DNA of 64,000 nt from Zelopaecilomyces penicillatus. Taxonomy: Eukaryota; Ascomycota; Sordariomycetes; Hypocreales; Pseudodiploosporaceae. Below, one piece after another: positions 13,712 to 27,998 of the stretch. The position numbers were made by a program, and so were the translations under genes. Numbering within the stretch: the stretch's first letter is position 1; each line of letters starts with the position of its first letter. Where the stretch lies: assembly GCA_005765155.1 (NCBI GenBank), contig VCCP01000003.1:5766001-5830000 (forward strand), written 5' to 3'. The notes beneath the pieces are model-generated. The model saw only the letters and a program-made list of their open reading frames with translations, was not told the DNA's origin and did not search any database.

Positions 13712-16232
13712 TGTGCAATATTCGGTTTGGATTCCTTACGTAGGCTTGCTGATGGCAATTCGAGGAGTGAAGAAGTTCGTGAACAAACAGCAATGCCAAT
13801 AGATGGGGGATGGCCCGGGCCGAAATCGAGAAGGCTTGAAATAGGATTCCACTAAAGTGAGGCAGTGTAAAAAGGTATGATGTTGTAATTGGCATTACCT
13901 AGGGATGGAATTGGCAAGCTTTCATCGGAGTTATCCAGAATCCAGCTAGAAAAGGTAGATTGACCCAAATATTAGTGCTTGACGATTGGCCAATGGCCCT
14001 TGCTAGACTCCAGATTGTGTCCCATATCCGAATGACTCAGACAGACGGCTCGACGTTGGGCTAAATATTGGTTTCTTTCAAAGGGCTTTTTTTCTCTTCC
14101 ATTGAAATGCCAATGGAATTTGGTGCCGTCATACCCGGTGGGTGCCTTCCTTCGTGATGGACAAACATCGAAAGAAACAAAGGCAAGGAAAAGAAAAAAA
14201 AAAAAGAAAAAATCTCGCATATGTGGTAGCACAGTTGGCATGTGCAGGCAGGAAAAAAACAAACATAAACTACCTGCCTATGTACGGAGCTTCATCCCCG
14301 GATGCACAGGACACGCATATATGTACGCTACACGCACTCATACTGAGACATTCTATTTGTCAAATCGTATGACAGCGGTGGATATGTCGGTTGATGTCAC
14401 ACTAAAGCAGGGGGGCAGCACGTTGTAGTGAGGAAAGAAAAAATCAATCCTAAAATCCAGCATGATTACACTATATGAAGTTGAAAACGTTACTATAATA
14501 CTACAATTGCCCGTAAGAGGAAGCTCGTGATTCTGAGTCTGTTGTCCTGTCGCAGTAGAGAAAGGATCACTCACGAAGAGCAGGGTTACTTAGAAAAAAA
14601 TCGACGGAATCAACCAATATCAGCAAGCCACTTTTGGCTCAGCCTTGGCTGGCCAGGAGTTACCCGATGAATTGAGTTGAGCTGCAGCGGGTAAAAAGGG
14701 TGAGTAAACCCGCAGAAATAGAGTCAAACCAACGATTTGGTTACAACTCGCCAACTCGCTCACTGACTGTCTGTCTTACTCCACCCGGCTGGACCCCCCC
14801 CCCATCTGTCTTCATGCCGGAGAGAGCTGGACAGCTTTTCCAATTGAGAGATATGATTTGTTGATGCGAGAAGGCTGCATACCCATACCACCCACATACA
14901 CCTACACATGTCAACCCCGTCTACCATTCCACCCAATTGCTCAGTCTTCTTTTTCTCCTGCAGCCTGGTAGCGCTAGACCATGTCCTGCAACCCTAGACC
15001 ATATTTGGTCGCTCGCAGCAGGGCAGGGCCTTTGGGACAAAGACATGGTGCAAGAATATGCGGCTGTTCAGTTGTGGAAGGGGGTTTATTGGACTGTTGG
15101 ACTTGTCTCACCCCCACCGTTCAGCCCAAGTCGGCGACGCCACTGATCTGCCCGACGGCCTATTGCGGGAACTATTCTGCATTGGGCATTTGTTCCACAA
15201 ACGCCTTGCCTGATGTTTTTGGCGCCTTGACGGGCGGAGTACCAATGCCGTAGCCTATAGGTGAGGAGGTGGAGGTTCTATCTATTACCTACGTACGTAG
15301 TAGTATGCGGATTTGTTCAAGCTCCTGGCTGCGTCATGCCTCGGATAGTGATAGTATCATGTACTGTGCACATTGCATACAGAGGAAATTATGGAGCGAG
15401 GTCGTACAGACATATGGCTGATCTCTCATGCTTCACATATTATCAAGTACTGAGTACGCCACTTGTACAATAAATGTAACTTGCTCCATATGCATACGAG
15501 ATAGTGGACACCACTCGTCTGGATATACGATAGTTAGTTGAATGAGAGACATTGCTCGGCCCTTTTCTTTTCGTCGGGTCGGAGACAAGGAAGATACAGT
15601 GTTACTGACAATTAACACGCCTTGTCGTTAGTTAGAGAATAGTCATAGCAAACATTAGAGAAATAAACTACAAGTCGGGAAACTGGAGGAAACGAATGAG
15701 ATCGACCAGAATGACATATCCCTTCTAAATTCTCCACACTCTGGTAGTAAGTACTATTCACGTACTCTCTACAACTCGAACTAAACCTTCTGGAAATGAT
15801 ACCTTGGCCTACTTTAAGTTGGTTCCAGGCTTCCAAGCTCCGGCAATGGCAAAGTGGCGGCTCGATGATGCAGGTCGGCCGAACGCAGTCGTCAAGGGAA
15901 TTGATCCTGTCAACCCTACCTCTAACTATATGTACTGCACAGCCACTGTTCCACACACTGCATATATCGATCCGTTTCTCGAAAACTGTCTGAGAGCCTA
16001 TCAGATGTTGTTAATCTGGAGACGGAAGCTGAAGAAGAGAGAAAAGAAAAAAACGACGCAATAATGGGCATGTCCACATGTGCATGTGCTTGCGCGAGTA
16101 GCTAGCTGAAAAGAAAAGACAGGAATAAGATAAAATACACAATGGCAATACCAATGGTCAAGTTCATTCCATCTCACACCACGAACCTCTCATCTCAGAA
16201 CATTGTCATCCCTTTCCCATCTAGCACAAACC
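13712..16232. other. Intergenic region upstream of NRPS-A and of the DHA1-like MFS
   Basis: A 2.5 kb divergent spacer between the MFS start (minus) and the NRPS-A start (plus). It has an A-rich tract at about 14188-14212 and a C9 run near 14796. Open frames such as 15804-16064 (plus) lack recognisable domains. It probably contains the promoters of both genes. Confidence 0.5.
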
Positions 16233-19200
16233 ATGATGCTTCAACACGACCAAGACCACACTCCCCGTTTACGCGTTCAAATTGAACAACTAGGCATGGA
16301 CGGATCGCTTGAGGCAGCTCGTCTCGACCAGCTTTTCCAAGTGTCGTGGGCCATCACACTATCCATCTACACGTGTTCTGAAAATGTCGAGTTCCGCTAC
16401 GTCATCCTCCAAGATGAGGTCGACAGAATTAGAGAGGTCACACTGCAGGCAGCTGTGAGCCAGGACGCTCACATAGCTGACATTGTACCTCAGGTCCTTT
16501 GGACTAATCCAACCAGCAGAGGCAATGTGGAACAGGCTCAAACTATCATGACTTCGGTACAGCGTCAAAGCCTGTCCGATGATAGTTGGTCACTTTTATC
16601 TACGCCGGATAGCTCAGATGAAGATGGAGAGTCTGGGGCGTCCTCCCCATCTCGAGCTTCAGGTGTCATGGTACCAAATATGTTGTCAAGGCGGAAGCAT
16701 TCATGCTTTCAATTGGCGGTTGATGTTGCACGCTCCGGCTGCCCGCTGGAATTCTTACTGGCATTTCATGTGCCAAATGCGCCTGACGCGCAAGTAACAA
16801 ACATGATGAGAACTTTTGAACACGTTTTCAACCAAAACTTGGTGAATCACAATTCGTTGGTCAAGCAATTAGCCCTGTGCAGCGTTCACGATATGGCTCA
16901 GATAGCCATGTGGAACCAGTCGGCTGGCCCGAAAACTGATGAGCATGAAAGTCTTTTAGATTACATCTCCCAATTTGCCACGACAGAGCCTACGCTTACA
17001 GCAGTAGACTCATGGGACGGCAAGCTCTCATATGCGGAGCTGGAAGAACGTTCAACGAAGTTGGCAGCCAACTTATTAGAGAAGGGGTTGAGCTTCTATC
17101 CAGAGGAACCCGAGTATGTGCCACTTCTGTTTGAGAAGTCGCTACGGACAGTGATTGCAATGGTCGCTGTGATGAAGATCGGCTGTGCTTTTGTCTTGCT
17201 GGACCCTTCACAACCTGTCCAGCGACTGCAAACCATTTGCACAGATCTGACTCCCAGGCTGGTCGTCTGTTCTGCAACGCTCACCCAGACAGCAGCATTG
17301 TTGGCGACAAATATTATTCCGCTAGATAATGACATGGGCGCCGCTATCTGGTCAAGCTCATGCCCACAGCCGCTTCCTCGACGAGAGCCAGTTCCAGATC
17401 ACGCGCTATATGCTGTCTTCACTTCGGGCTCGACAGGAAAGCCCAAAGGAATCACAGTCGACCATTACGCTTTCCTCTCATGTGCGCGTGCCTATGTACA
17501 GAAAGTGGACATGAACAAACACACAAGAACTCTGCAATTTGCTTCATACGCCTTCGACGTTAGTATATCTGATACCCTCAATTCGCTGCTGGCCGGTGGA
17601 TGTCTTTGTATTCCATCCGAGCTGGAGAGATCAAGTCAGGTTGCTGAGGGTGTTCGCCGTCTTCGGCCCACCTGGGCAGACTTGACACCCTCGCTCTTAC
17701 GACATTTATCCCTGGAAGATTTACATACGATAAGAACAATTGTGCTCAGTGGTGAAGTGCTGCCCCGAGATGTGGTCGATTCTTGGGGAGGCAAGATACG
17801 GCTGATCAATGTTTACGGTCCTGCAGAGTGTTCAGTCCAGTCCACACTCTCGACGAGTGTATCGGCAGAGAGCGCTTCTAACATCGGCCACGCCATTGTA
17901 GGATCGAGCTGGATTGTCGATCCGTCCGACCATGAGAAGCTGTTGCCGATTGGAGCAGTTGGCGAACTTCTAATTGAAGGACCTCATTTAGGCCGCGGTT
18001 ATATCAACGAGCCTGAGAAAACACGCGCTTCCTTTATTCCAGCTCCACTATGGCTAGACCAGCTACGCTGTGCTAGCCATGAGTATTCTCAGCATCTCTA
18101 CTGCACGGGGGATTTGGTACAATACCAAGCTGATGGCTCCCTGCGCTACATCGGCCGCAAGGATACCCAGGTGAAACTCAGAGGTCAGCGTGTGGAATTA
18201 GCAGAGGTTGAACACCATCTCCGTGAAAGCTTCCCACCAGACACAAACGTTGTCGCTGAGGTTATTACAATGAAACATGAAGATTCCATCAGCAGTACTT
18301 TGGTGGCTTTCCTTACAAACCCCAAATCCCATCACCGCCGAGACAGTGGCGTTGACGTCTCTCCTGAACCACTGTTAGAACAACCTCACACCAGTCTTGC
18401 GGATGTTGTCTCTGCGACAAGGGAGAAGCTACAAACCTCTGTTCCAGATTACATGATCCCAAGCTTATTTCTATCAGCCAATCATCTCCCATTAACCGTC
18501 AGTGGCAAAGTAGACCGGCGACAGTTACGCGAGGGGGTGGCACAGTTGTCCAGAGATGAACTTAAATCTTTCTCGATCAACGTTAACCATGGAGTCCGAC
18601 GAGCAGCATCGACTGAGCTGCAAAGGATTCTTCTACGGGTCTTTGAGCGGGTTCTCAATATCAAGCCTGATGGTATCGGGTTGGATGATGACTTTTTTGC
18701 TCTCGGTGGCGACTCCATCACTGCCATGCGAGTGGTTGCCCAATGTCGGCAAGAAGGTTTCATTCTTGAGACTGGAGATGTTCTGCGGCTTCGCACAATA
18801 TCCAAGCTTGCAGTAGCTGCAAAACCCGACTCATCATCACTAACACATTCTTCCCAACTTATCCCTTGCGAAGATCTCATCGACACACCCTTTGACTTAT
18901 CACCCATACAGTGCATGTTCTTTGCGGACTCGCCCGATGGAGATGACTACTTCAACCAAAGTCTTTTTGTGGCTGCGTCGCGTGAGGTTGACATTGAACA
19001 ACTGAGGTATGCGGCAAACACCCTCGTTGAGAAGCATTCTATGTTGAGGGCAAGATTCAACCGCTCCAAAAATGGTTCTTGGACTCAACGAGTGACAGAC
19101 GAGATCACTGGATCGTTTAGATGCCAGAAGCACGAAATTAGCCAGCGCAGCCAAGTCACGGAGGTGATGAACAAAAGTCAAAAGACCTTTGATCTCCGCA

Positions 19201-22200
19201 ATGGACCAATTATATCGCTTGACCTCATAAGTATTGACGGAGATCCAAATCCCTACTTATTCATCGTGACCCATCACGCAGTGATCGACTTGGTGTCTTA
19301 CCGCATCCTGCTGGAGGATTTGGAACAGCTTCTCACCAACGAAACAGCAGCGTCCTCTCTGGAAGCTCCCACGCCTTTCCAGTGGTGGTGTCGTTTACAG
19401 GCAGAGCATGCCCAAACCAAATTGCATCCCGAAGTCGCCTTTCCTGCTATTTTGGATATTGATGCTGAGGCGATCGACCAGTATTGGGTACTGGGGAACC
19501 TGGAAAACACATACGGGAATGCACAATCCACGCCGCTACTTATTGATGAGGCTATTACCAGCGCAATCCTGACTACTGCGAACAAAGCATTTCAAACACA
19601 ACCTGTTGAGCTTTTGAATGCTGCGCTATTACATTCTTTTCTAAGAGTTTTTGGTGATCGCGCGCCGCCGACAATCTTCAACGAAGGGCATGGTAGAGAG
19701 CCATGGGACCCAAGCATAGATCTCTCACGCACCGTTGGCTGGTTTACCACAATTTGGCCAACACCAGTCGACTACACTCACTACGTTGACAACGATGCTG
19801 TTGACTTGGTGCGACGTGTCAAGGACGGTCGCCGAACGGTATCCGGCAACGGAATGCCGTACTTTGCTTCTCGTTATCTCAATGAAGATGGGAAAGCTGT
19901 TTTTGGGAAGCAAAAGATGGAGATTGTGTTTAACTTCCATGGCAAGTTTCAACAGTTCGAAAGGGAGAACAGCCTATTTCATCATGTGCCTTGGGAGTAT
20001 GAACACTCTTCAGATTATGGCGCTGACACGGTTTTACCAGGCCTGTTTGAAATTACATGTGTTGTTGTCCATGGACGCCTGCAGTTCGAGTTCATCTACG
20101 GTAAAGAGCTCGCCCATCAAACCAAGATTGGTAAATGGATAGAAGAGTGTAGACATTCATTGGAAGATATTGCAACAAAGCTCTCCTCTATTCCAACTAG
20201 TATTCCTACGTTGATAGATCTACCCTTTCTATCGTTGCGATACAGTGACCTTGATTATCTGATCAACGCACTCCCCGAATCTGGCATCTCCTGGGTGGAC
20301 GTCGAGGATATTTATCCTTGCCTACCGATGCAAGAGGGCATTCTTCTGAGCCAGGTTCGAGAGGCCAAGCTCTACCGAACAGGTTCCGTGTTGGAGTTCA
20401 AGCTTGACGGCTTCCAGTGTGTCGACATTGATCACCTCATACGAGCTTGGGAGCAGGTGGTCAACCGGCACTCTGTACTACGCACCATAGCATCCCCCAG
20501 CGGGTTAAGCAGTCACTCGTTCAATAATGTTGTGCTTAAGCCTTCTGTTGCTATATCATCACTGTCTACAGTCAGATATAAGGCATATGATGATGAGCAT
20601 GTCGAACGATCGAGTATCTTAGATATGCTTCAAAAACATCGAGGGAAATCTCCGCCGCCTACTCAAACCTCCTACCAGATAAAGTTATTTGCATCAAAAA
20701 ATCCCAGTTCAGTCTATTGTGATATTGAAATCAACCATGCCATAATGGACGGCTGGTCTTCGTCTGTTTTGGTACATGATTGGGTAGCCGCGTACAATAA
20801 TTGCCTCTCTGCCGAAGACCCAGTTCAGTATAGAGACTATGTCTCGTATGTACTTTCCAAACAGTCAAGTCTGGTGTATTGGCAGAATTATCTTGCTCAA
20901 ACCGAGGTCTGTTTATTCCCAACGCTTGTGGATCATGGGGATACTTCCAAGAACAGGCTTTACAATGTCGATGTTCAAATCGGACTGTCAGATGAGGCTA
21001 TTGGCGATTTCCTCAAAGCTCACGGCGCGACCGTATCTAATCTCTTCCATGTTGCTTGGGCTTTGCTGTTGAGGAGTTATACGGGCAGCGACAATGTCTG
21101 CTTTGGATACCTTGCTTCTGGGCGGGATGCTCCAATTCCCGGAATTGAGGATGCTGTTGGGCTATTTGCTAATCTTCTTCCTTGTCGTATCAATTTTACA
21201 GCCGACGACTGGCCGCTTTCGCTGTTGCGGGACAGCCAGAATGATCTAGCAGAGGCTCTTTCACACCAACATGCGCCAATGACAGAAGTGCTTGCAAGCC
21301 TAAATTTGCAAGGCCAAGCTCTATTCAACACTGTTGTGTCTATCCAAAGCCGTAGGCAAGAGGATCAGTCGGCGGACACGGTTGTAGGCAGAGACCTCAT
21401 TGTTGAAGAATTGGAGGAAGTAGATCCTACTGAGGTGAGTTCCCAAATCTATTCCCACAAACGAAACACAAAAAAAAAAGACTCTTAACTAATTGTAAAA
21501 TAGTATGGTCTTGCTCTTAATGTGTTTTTCACTGGAAACAGATTGAAAGTATATCTCTCTTGCTGGACCTCAATGATCTCACCGTGGCAGGCCGACCACA
21601 TTGCAGACACACTTAGTCATATCATCTCCAATATTGTTTGTTTGCCTGAGCAAAGTGTCATGAATATCAGTTTGCTAGGCAAGCGACAGCTTAATGTTCT
21701 TTTTACTCGTGCATACAAGATGCCTATCACGATCGATGATTGTGTACACGAATTAATTCACAAACAGGTGGTGGCCCGCCCGAACGTTCCGGCAGTGTGT
21801 GCTTGGGATGCAAACTTATCATATGAACAACTTGATAAGAGCTCCTCCCTGATCGCCTCCATACTTTATGATATGGGTGTCAGGCCGGGGAATTGGGTAG
21901 CCTTGTATCTCGAAAGGTCCTCCTGGGTCCCAGTTGCCATGCTTGCTGTGATGAAATCTGGTGCAGCTTTTGTATTACTTGAACCGTCCTTTCCAACGTC
22001 ACGGCTTCAGCAAATCCACAATGATGTTAACGCAATCGTCATTCTCACCTTGAAAAGCATGACTGAGAAGGCCAAGTACATTCAAGAAAATATGATCATC
22101 ATGGACGATATGCATCCCAGCGCGTCTGGCGATTGCTTCAGCACCGTGTCGGTTCGTACTACCCCCCAGAATGCACTATACGCCGTGTTCACCTCAGGAT

Positions 22201-25200
22201 CGACCGGCAACCCAAAGGGTATTGTCATTGAGCACGGCTCATTTGCCAGCAGCGCTTTTGCCCATGCCTCAGCTGCTGGTTATACCGCCGAATCTCGAGT
22301 GTTCCAGTTTTCTTCCTATGCGTTCGATGCTTGTATGGCAGAGATACTGACGACTATGCTGGTGGGTGGCTGCATCTGTATCCCCAGTGAAGATGACAGA
22401 TGGAATGATATGCCAGGTTCTTTGGCCAGACTCAAAGCGAACTTACTATTCGTAGCACCATCTATGCTCCGAACGCTAGATCCTCTGCATTTTCCTAGTC
22501 TGAAAACCGTGCTTGTTGGAGGCGAGCTCCTCTCATTGCGGGAAGTTCAGCAGTGGGCGGACAAAACTCAACTACAACAGATGTATGGGCCATCGGAGTG
22601 CTCTGTATACTGTGCGACAACAGATCCACTGCAAAAGTCAGACGACGTCCAGAACATTGGGACTATCCTTGGTGCTATACCATGGATCGTTGACCCACGA
22701 AATCCTGATGTATTGGCCCCAGTTGGGGCTGTTGGAGAGCTGCTACTTGAGGGCCCAATCGTTGGCCGTGAGTACCTCAATAAACCCGAACAAACTGCAG
22801 CCGCATTCATAGATCCCCCCAGCTGGAGACGTGACTTCGCTGGTTATCCTCGGCGTAGTTTGTACCGCACGGGAGACCTGGCACAGTATACAATGAATGG
22901 CACAATCCGCCTCCTCGGGCGAAAAGATACGCAAGTCAAGTTACGTGGCCAACGTATTGAGCTTGGTGAAATCGAGCATGTTCTTCGTGATCTTCTTCCT
23001 CGGTGTGCTCACGTCATTGTAGAGATGATCAAATTTGAAGAGTCGGATCGACCCACAGAGCTTGTTGCATTTATTGAAGGAGAAAGCAATGAGGAGAAGG
23101 GCAATTCCTCCGCTTCTGAGGATGATAGCCTTGTTCAACCAATTGACGGAGCATTGCGAATCCAGGTCGAAGATGCAAAAAATCGTCTTTCAGATCGTTT
23201 GCCGCAATACATGGTTCCGGATATTTTCCTCGCTGTCAAAAAGCTGCCTGTCAGTGCAGGTGGCAAAGCTGATAGAAAGCTACTTCGTGAGGAAGCGAAA
23301 GGTTTGATGCAGAATGGTTCGTTGGATATTAAGTCGGCCATTGATGGTACGCCGCAGCAAATTTCTACAACGCCTGCTGAGAGGATTATGCTTGAGTTGG
23401 TGAGCCAAGTTCTCGAACGATCGCAAGTCAGTCTTGCACCAGAAGATAACTTCTTCAAAATTGGTGGAGATTCTCTACGGGCGATGAAGTTGGTCCAGTT
23501 GTGCCGATCCCGCAACATCAGCTTGTCCGTCCAAGACATCTTCCGAGCTCCTCAAATCTCGAAAATGGCTACCGCAGTTCAAATGCCAAAAGACGAAGAG
23601 CCCCACGCTCCACCAGAAAGAGAACGCATCGCACCTTTCACACTACTGGATTATGAAGTTAGACATCAAGTCATTTGTGAAGTGACTGAGAAGGCTCAAA
23701 TCGACGAAACCGAGATTGATGATATTTATCCATGCACTCCGCTGCAAGAAGGCATGATATCCTTGAGCTTGCGAAGTCCTAACGCGTATATATCTCAAAG
23801 CACGTATGCATTACCTTTAGACTGTGATTTGATACAACTTCGAGAGGCGTGGAGCAAGGTGGTCAAGGCGAACTTCATTTTGCGAACTCGAATCTTCCAG
23901 CACAATTCTGAGGGTGCTTTGCAAATTGTGCTGCAAAGGGACCCTGAGTGGTTTGAAGGGGATAACTTGGGGATGTATCTCAAAATGGACCAGGAGATAC
24001 CAATGGGAATAATGGATCCGTTACTACGGCTTGCTGTTGTAACAGAAAACACAGACCATGGACATCAGGATAACAACCGGAAGGGAAAGTCTTTCATGGT
24101 TGTCACTATGCACCACGCGATATATGACGGCTGGTCCGAAGGGCTGATCCTTGATCAAGTGACAGCTGCATACGCCGGGGAGGCTATTCCTCAATGCCAG
24201 TTTCCGCGTTTCATCAAATTTATCAAAGAGACACAGCATCTTGCCGAAACTTTTTGGAAAATGCAGATGCATAACTTGGAGACTCCTTCGGCTGTATTCC
24301 CATCTTCTCCCTTGCCAAACTATGTGCCTACCCCAACTTCATCTTGTTCACGTCGCATGGATCTGACAGAAGGACACACGTCATCGCACTTTACCCTCTC
24401 ATCTCAGTTACGTCTTGCATGGGCACTTGTGATGCATCATTTCACCACCTCAGAAGCAGTTGTTTTTGGTGTCATTGTCAATGGTAGGAGTGATGGGATC
24501 CCAGGGATTGAGCAAATGACTGGCCCGACTCTGGCTACTCTTCCCTGTCGAGTCCAGTTGATTCCTTCGCAAACGATTGAGGAGTCATTATCTGAGATCC
24601 AGAAACACTCCAGTAATACGCTCCCATTTGAACAATATGGGCTGCAAAACATTCGTGCTCTGAGCGAAACTGCCGCGATGGAGTGCCAGTTCCAGAGCTT
24701 GCTTGTTGTTCAGCCACAGACAACACCAGACCCTTCGCAGCTGCTGTGTCCTATTGATACGTCGGAGGCGTCTTCCCAATTTGATACATACCCTCTCACA
24801 TTGCAGTGCAACATTAATGATGGGCATGTGGTCCTGCAAGCAAGTTATGATGACCTGATAATCCCAACTAAAATGATGCATGGTGTTTTAGATCATTTTA
24901 GACATGCTTTCAAAGAGATTGCATCTGATACTACACGCCCAATTGCACAGATTACATCAATCAGTCCGGAAGACACGACACAACTGACGGATTGGTATCA
25001 CGAGTTACAACTATCCCAGCCACAAGTATCTTCATATGAATCACTCGTAGTGCATGATCTGATTCGGAAGCAATGCCAGTCCCAGCCAACAGCCGCTGCG
25101 GTACATGCATGGGATGGCAGCTTTTCCTACAGTCAGGTCGACCAGCTCTCATCAGCACTTGCTGTTTATTTGGCGCAAGTAGGTGTTGAGCTGGAGTCAA

Positions 25201-27998
25201 TCGTTCCGGTCTGTTTCGGAAAGTCCAAGTGGCTGCCCGTGATAACTCTTGGTGTTCTCAAAGCCGGTGCTGCGTTCGTTTTGCTTGACCCTACGTCACA
25301 GCCGTTGCAGAGAATGCAGTTGATTGTCGAGGAAGTCAAGGGAAAGGTAGTTATCACTTCGGAGACGCTGCTCTTGACTGCTTCGGATTTCCCTGGAGTG
25401 GAGCCGGTGGTAATATCTGATGATTCTCTTTTCCTAGCTACAAATGTTGAATGTGAGGATGTCGTTCTCCCCACCGTCGGTAACCACAATGCGCTTTACG
25501 CCATCTTCACATCTGGATCAACAGGAAAACCCAAGGGTGTTGTTATTGAACATGGCGGGTACACTGTCAGCGCTTTGGCTCGCCAGAAGATTACTGGTCT
25601 TGATAACAAGTCTCGAGTCTTGCAGTTCTCTTCCTGTGTATTTGACACGTTCATTACAGATATTTTGGACACTTTAATTGCGGGAGCATGTATCTGCATT
25701 CCATCTGAATCAGATCGTCACGCCCAGTTGGGTCGGGCCGCGAACGAAATGCGTGTTACGCATGCTGACTTGGTCCCTTCCGTCGCTCGTCTACTCGATC
25801 CCCGTGATATCCCGACACTCGAGTCCCTTGCATTGAGCGGTGAATCTTTGGCCGCTGCTGATATCGACCTCTGGGCAGGTAAAGTGAGACTTTGCAATCT
25901 CTACGGCCCTGCTGAGTGTTCGGCGACGGCTACTGGCCACATTGTCACCGGGCCGCATCCAAACGCTTCAAATATCGGTCGGGGTAGCGGTGGATTCTGC
26001 TGGATCGTCAACCCTGGTGATCATGAAAAACTCCTTCCCATTGGTGCTATCGGCGAACTAGTCCTTGAGGGCCCAATTGTTGGACGCGGCTATCTGGGTC
26101 ATGTCCATGGCTCTGCTTCGACCAATTTTGTCTCAGTTCCTCCTGCCTGGAGACAAGCCTTCCCACATGGTGATGAAGGGTGTCGAATGTATAGGACAGG
26201 TGACCTGGTACAGTACAACGCAGACGGTGCCTTGTTATTCATCGGACGAAAGGACAACCAAGTTAAACTCAATGGACAGCGACTTGAGCTAGGTGACGTG
26301 GAGCATCATCTTCGAAGTGCGTTCCCTACCGCACTCGATGTGGTAGCAGACGTGGCAGAAACCAGTGCCTCGAAGAAACGTCTTGTTACATTTGTTGTTG
26401 TTGGTGGCAATCAAGAAATCCACCACAATCATGAGCAGCAACCTGATGTTGGGCAAATTCTGACAATAGACAACATGCAAATCGCAACTTCTATGGAATT
26501 CAGAACACTCATCCGAGACGCTGAAACTTCTTTGCGTATTTCATTGCCAGGCTTTATGGTTCCAACTGCTTATTTCCCCATCAAAGTTCTTCCAAGGATG
26601 CCATCGGGAAAAATAGACCGTCGCCGATTGAAACAGCTCGCTTCAGATCTCATTGCTCATGAAGGATTAGAACCATTTACAGCAGTCAAAAATAAACGTG
26701 CTCCATCAACAGTGGCTGAGAAGATATTGCAGGCTATCTGGGCCAAAGTACTTGGGAGAGAGGCCTCAACAATTGGTGCGGAGGACGGGTTTCTGCAACT
26801 GGGAGGAGATTCCATCGCCGCTATGAGGGTAGCTTCAATTGCAATGTCTGAGAGTTTGAACTTGTCAATCTCTAAGCTCTTCCAGAACGAAAGCTTGCAG
26901 AGTTTGGCTGCGACGGCACAGCCAGACAAGTCCGGCCAGGCTATCGACTGGGCCAAGGAGGTTGCCCTTCCATCGGACATGCAAGCACTAGCAAATGACG
27001 CTGGTCAAGACATTTCGTCGATTCATTCATCTTCTCCAACCGAAATCCTGTTGACTGGCGCTACGGGATGCCTTGGGCGAGAGATACTTCAGCAGCTCAT
27101 TGAGTCTCCGAACATTGGCGTGATTCATTGTGTTGCCGTGCGCTCTCCGGAACAAATTTCTCACAATGAGAAAATTGTCGTATACAAGGGTGATTTCTCT
27201 CTCCCACGATTAGGCATGACCGAGCAGGAAGAGACCGCGGTTGTTCAACAATGTCGCGCCGTCATACACTGCGGCGCACTCGTGTCGTTTGTACAAAATT
27301 ACGAATCACTTCGAACGGCCAACGTTGAATCGACGAAATATCTTGCAAAACTCGCCCTGAAATCACAGATTCCATTCCACTACGTTTCGACGACTGGAGT
27401 TGGTGGTGAGGAAGGCCAAGCCGTCATTGAGGAAGTTTCAGCGGCTTCAAGTTTACCGCCTGCAGATGGCAATGATGGCTATACGGCGACGAAATGGGCC
27501 AGCGAGGTGTTCCTTGAGAAGGTGAACTCTGAGTTTGGACTCCCCGTTGTGATTCATCGTCCGTCCAATATTATCAGCGACTGCGCCCCGGAAACCGACA
27601 TTGTTAATAACTTGTTAAAATACTCCCGTCGCATGAGAATGAGTCCACACTTGAGAGGTTGGGAGGGACATTTTGACCTCATCCAGGCGAAAGTTGCCGC
27701 GTCCAACATTATTGGTACTGTAAATTTTTCCATACAACACACTGTCAATGATCAAGCTTGCCGACGTGAGGTGCAGTATATCCACGAGTCTGGCGAGACC
27801 ATATTCTCGGTAGATGCTTTCCGCACATATCTGGAGGGCGAAGAAGAAGTGTCGTTTGAGACAGTGGAGCTGAAAGTCTGGATTGAAAATGCTGTGCGTC
27901 AGGGTATGTCGAAGCTTGTGGGGGAATTCTTGACGGACACGGAGGCGACTGGGGATTCAATTTCGCTGCCTCTTATCAGGAGCAGTCGGCAGTCGTAA
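16233..27998 (+). CDS. Three-module NRPS with epimerase and terminal reductase (NRPS-A)
   Basis: Nonribosomal peptide synthetase of about 3,898 residues. Two exons, 16233-21434 and 21504-27998, are joined by a 69-base phase-0 intron (gtgagt...aaaatag) inside the condensation domain of module 2. Start ATG at 16233 (aaaccATG). Order by residue: truncated condensation-like N-terminus with a Ser/Asp/Glu-rich insert (1-230); A1 (TSGSTGKPKG near 395, YGPAEC near 527); carrier T1 (LGGDS near 826); epimerase (HHAVIDLVS near 1014, EGHGRE near 1151); C (NHAIMDGW near 1501); A2; T2 (GGDS near 2388); C (HHAIYDGW near 2604); A3; T3 (GGDS near 3501); reductase (TGATGCLG near 3585, YTATK near 3727). It should build a tripeptide with a D-residue first and release it reductively as aldehyde or alcohol. 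Pocket residues read by hand: A1 D-V-S-D-V-S-V-V-Q-K, A2 D-A-A-F-L-G-M-V-Y-K, A3 D-T-T-D-A-S-L-A-T-K. I do not assign substrates. Confidence 0.94.

Noticed and set aside
15804..16064. 86-codon open frame upstream of NRPS-A
   Set aside because: No family features; the end is a lysine-rich run from A-rich DNA in a promoter region.
16203..21488. NRPS-A as two separate genes (16203-21488 and 21522-27998)
   Set aside because: A clean 69-base intron joins them in phase inside one condensation domain; the tail of the first frame after 21434 is intronic.
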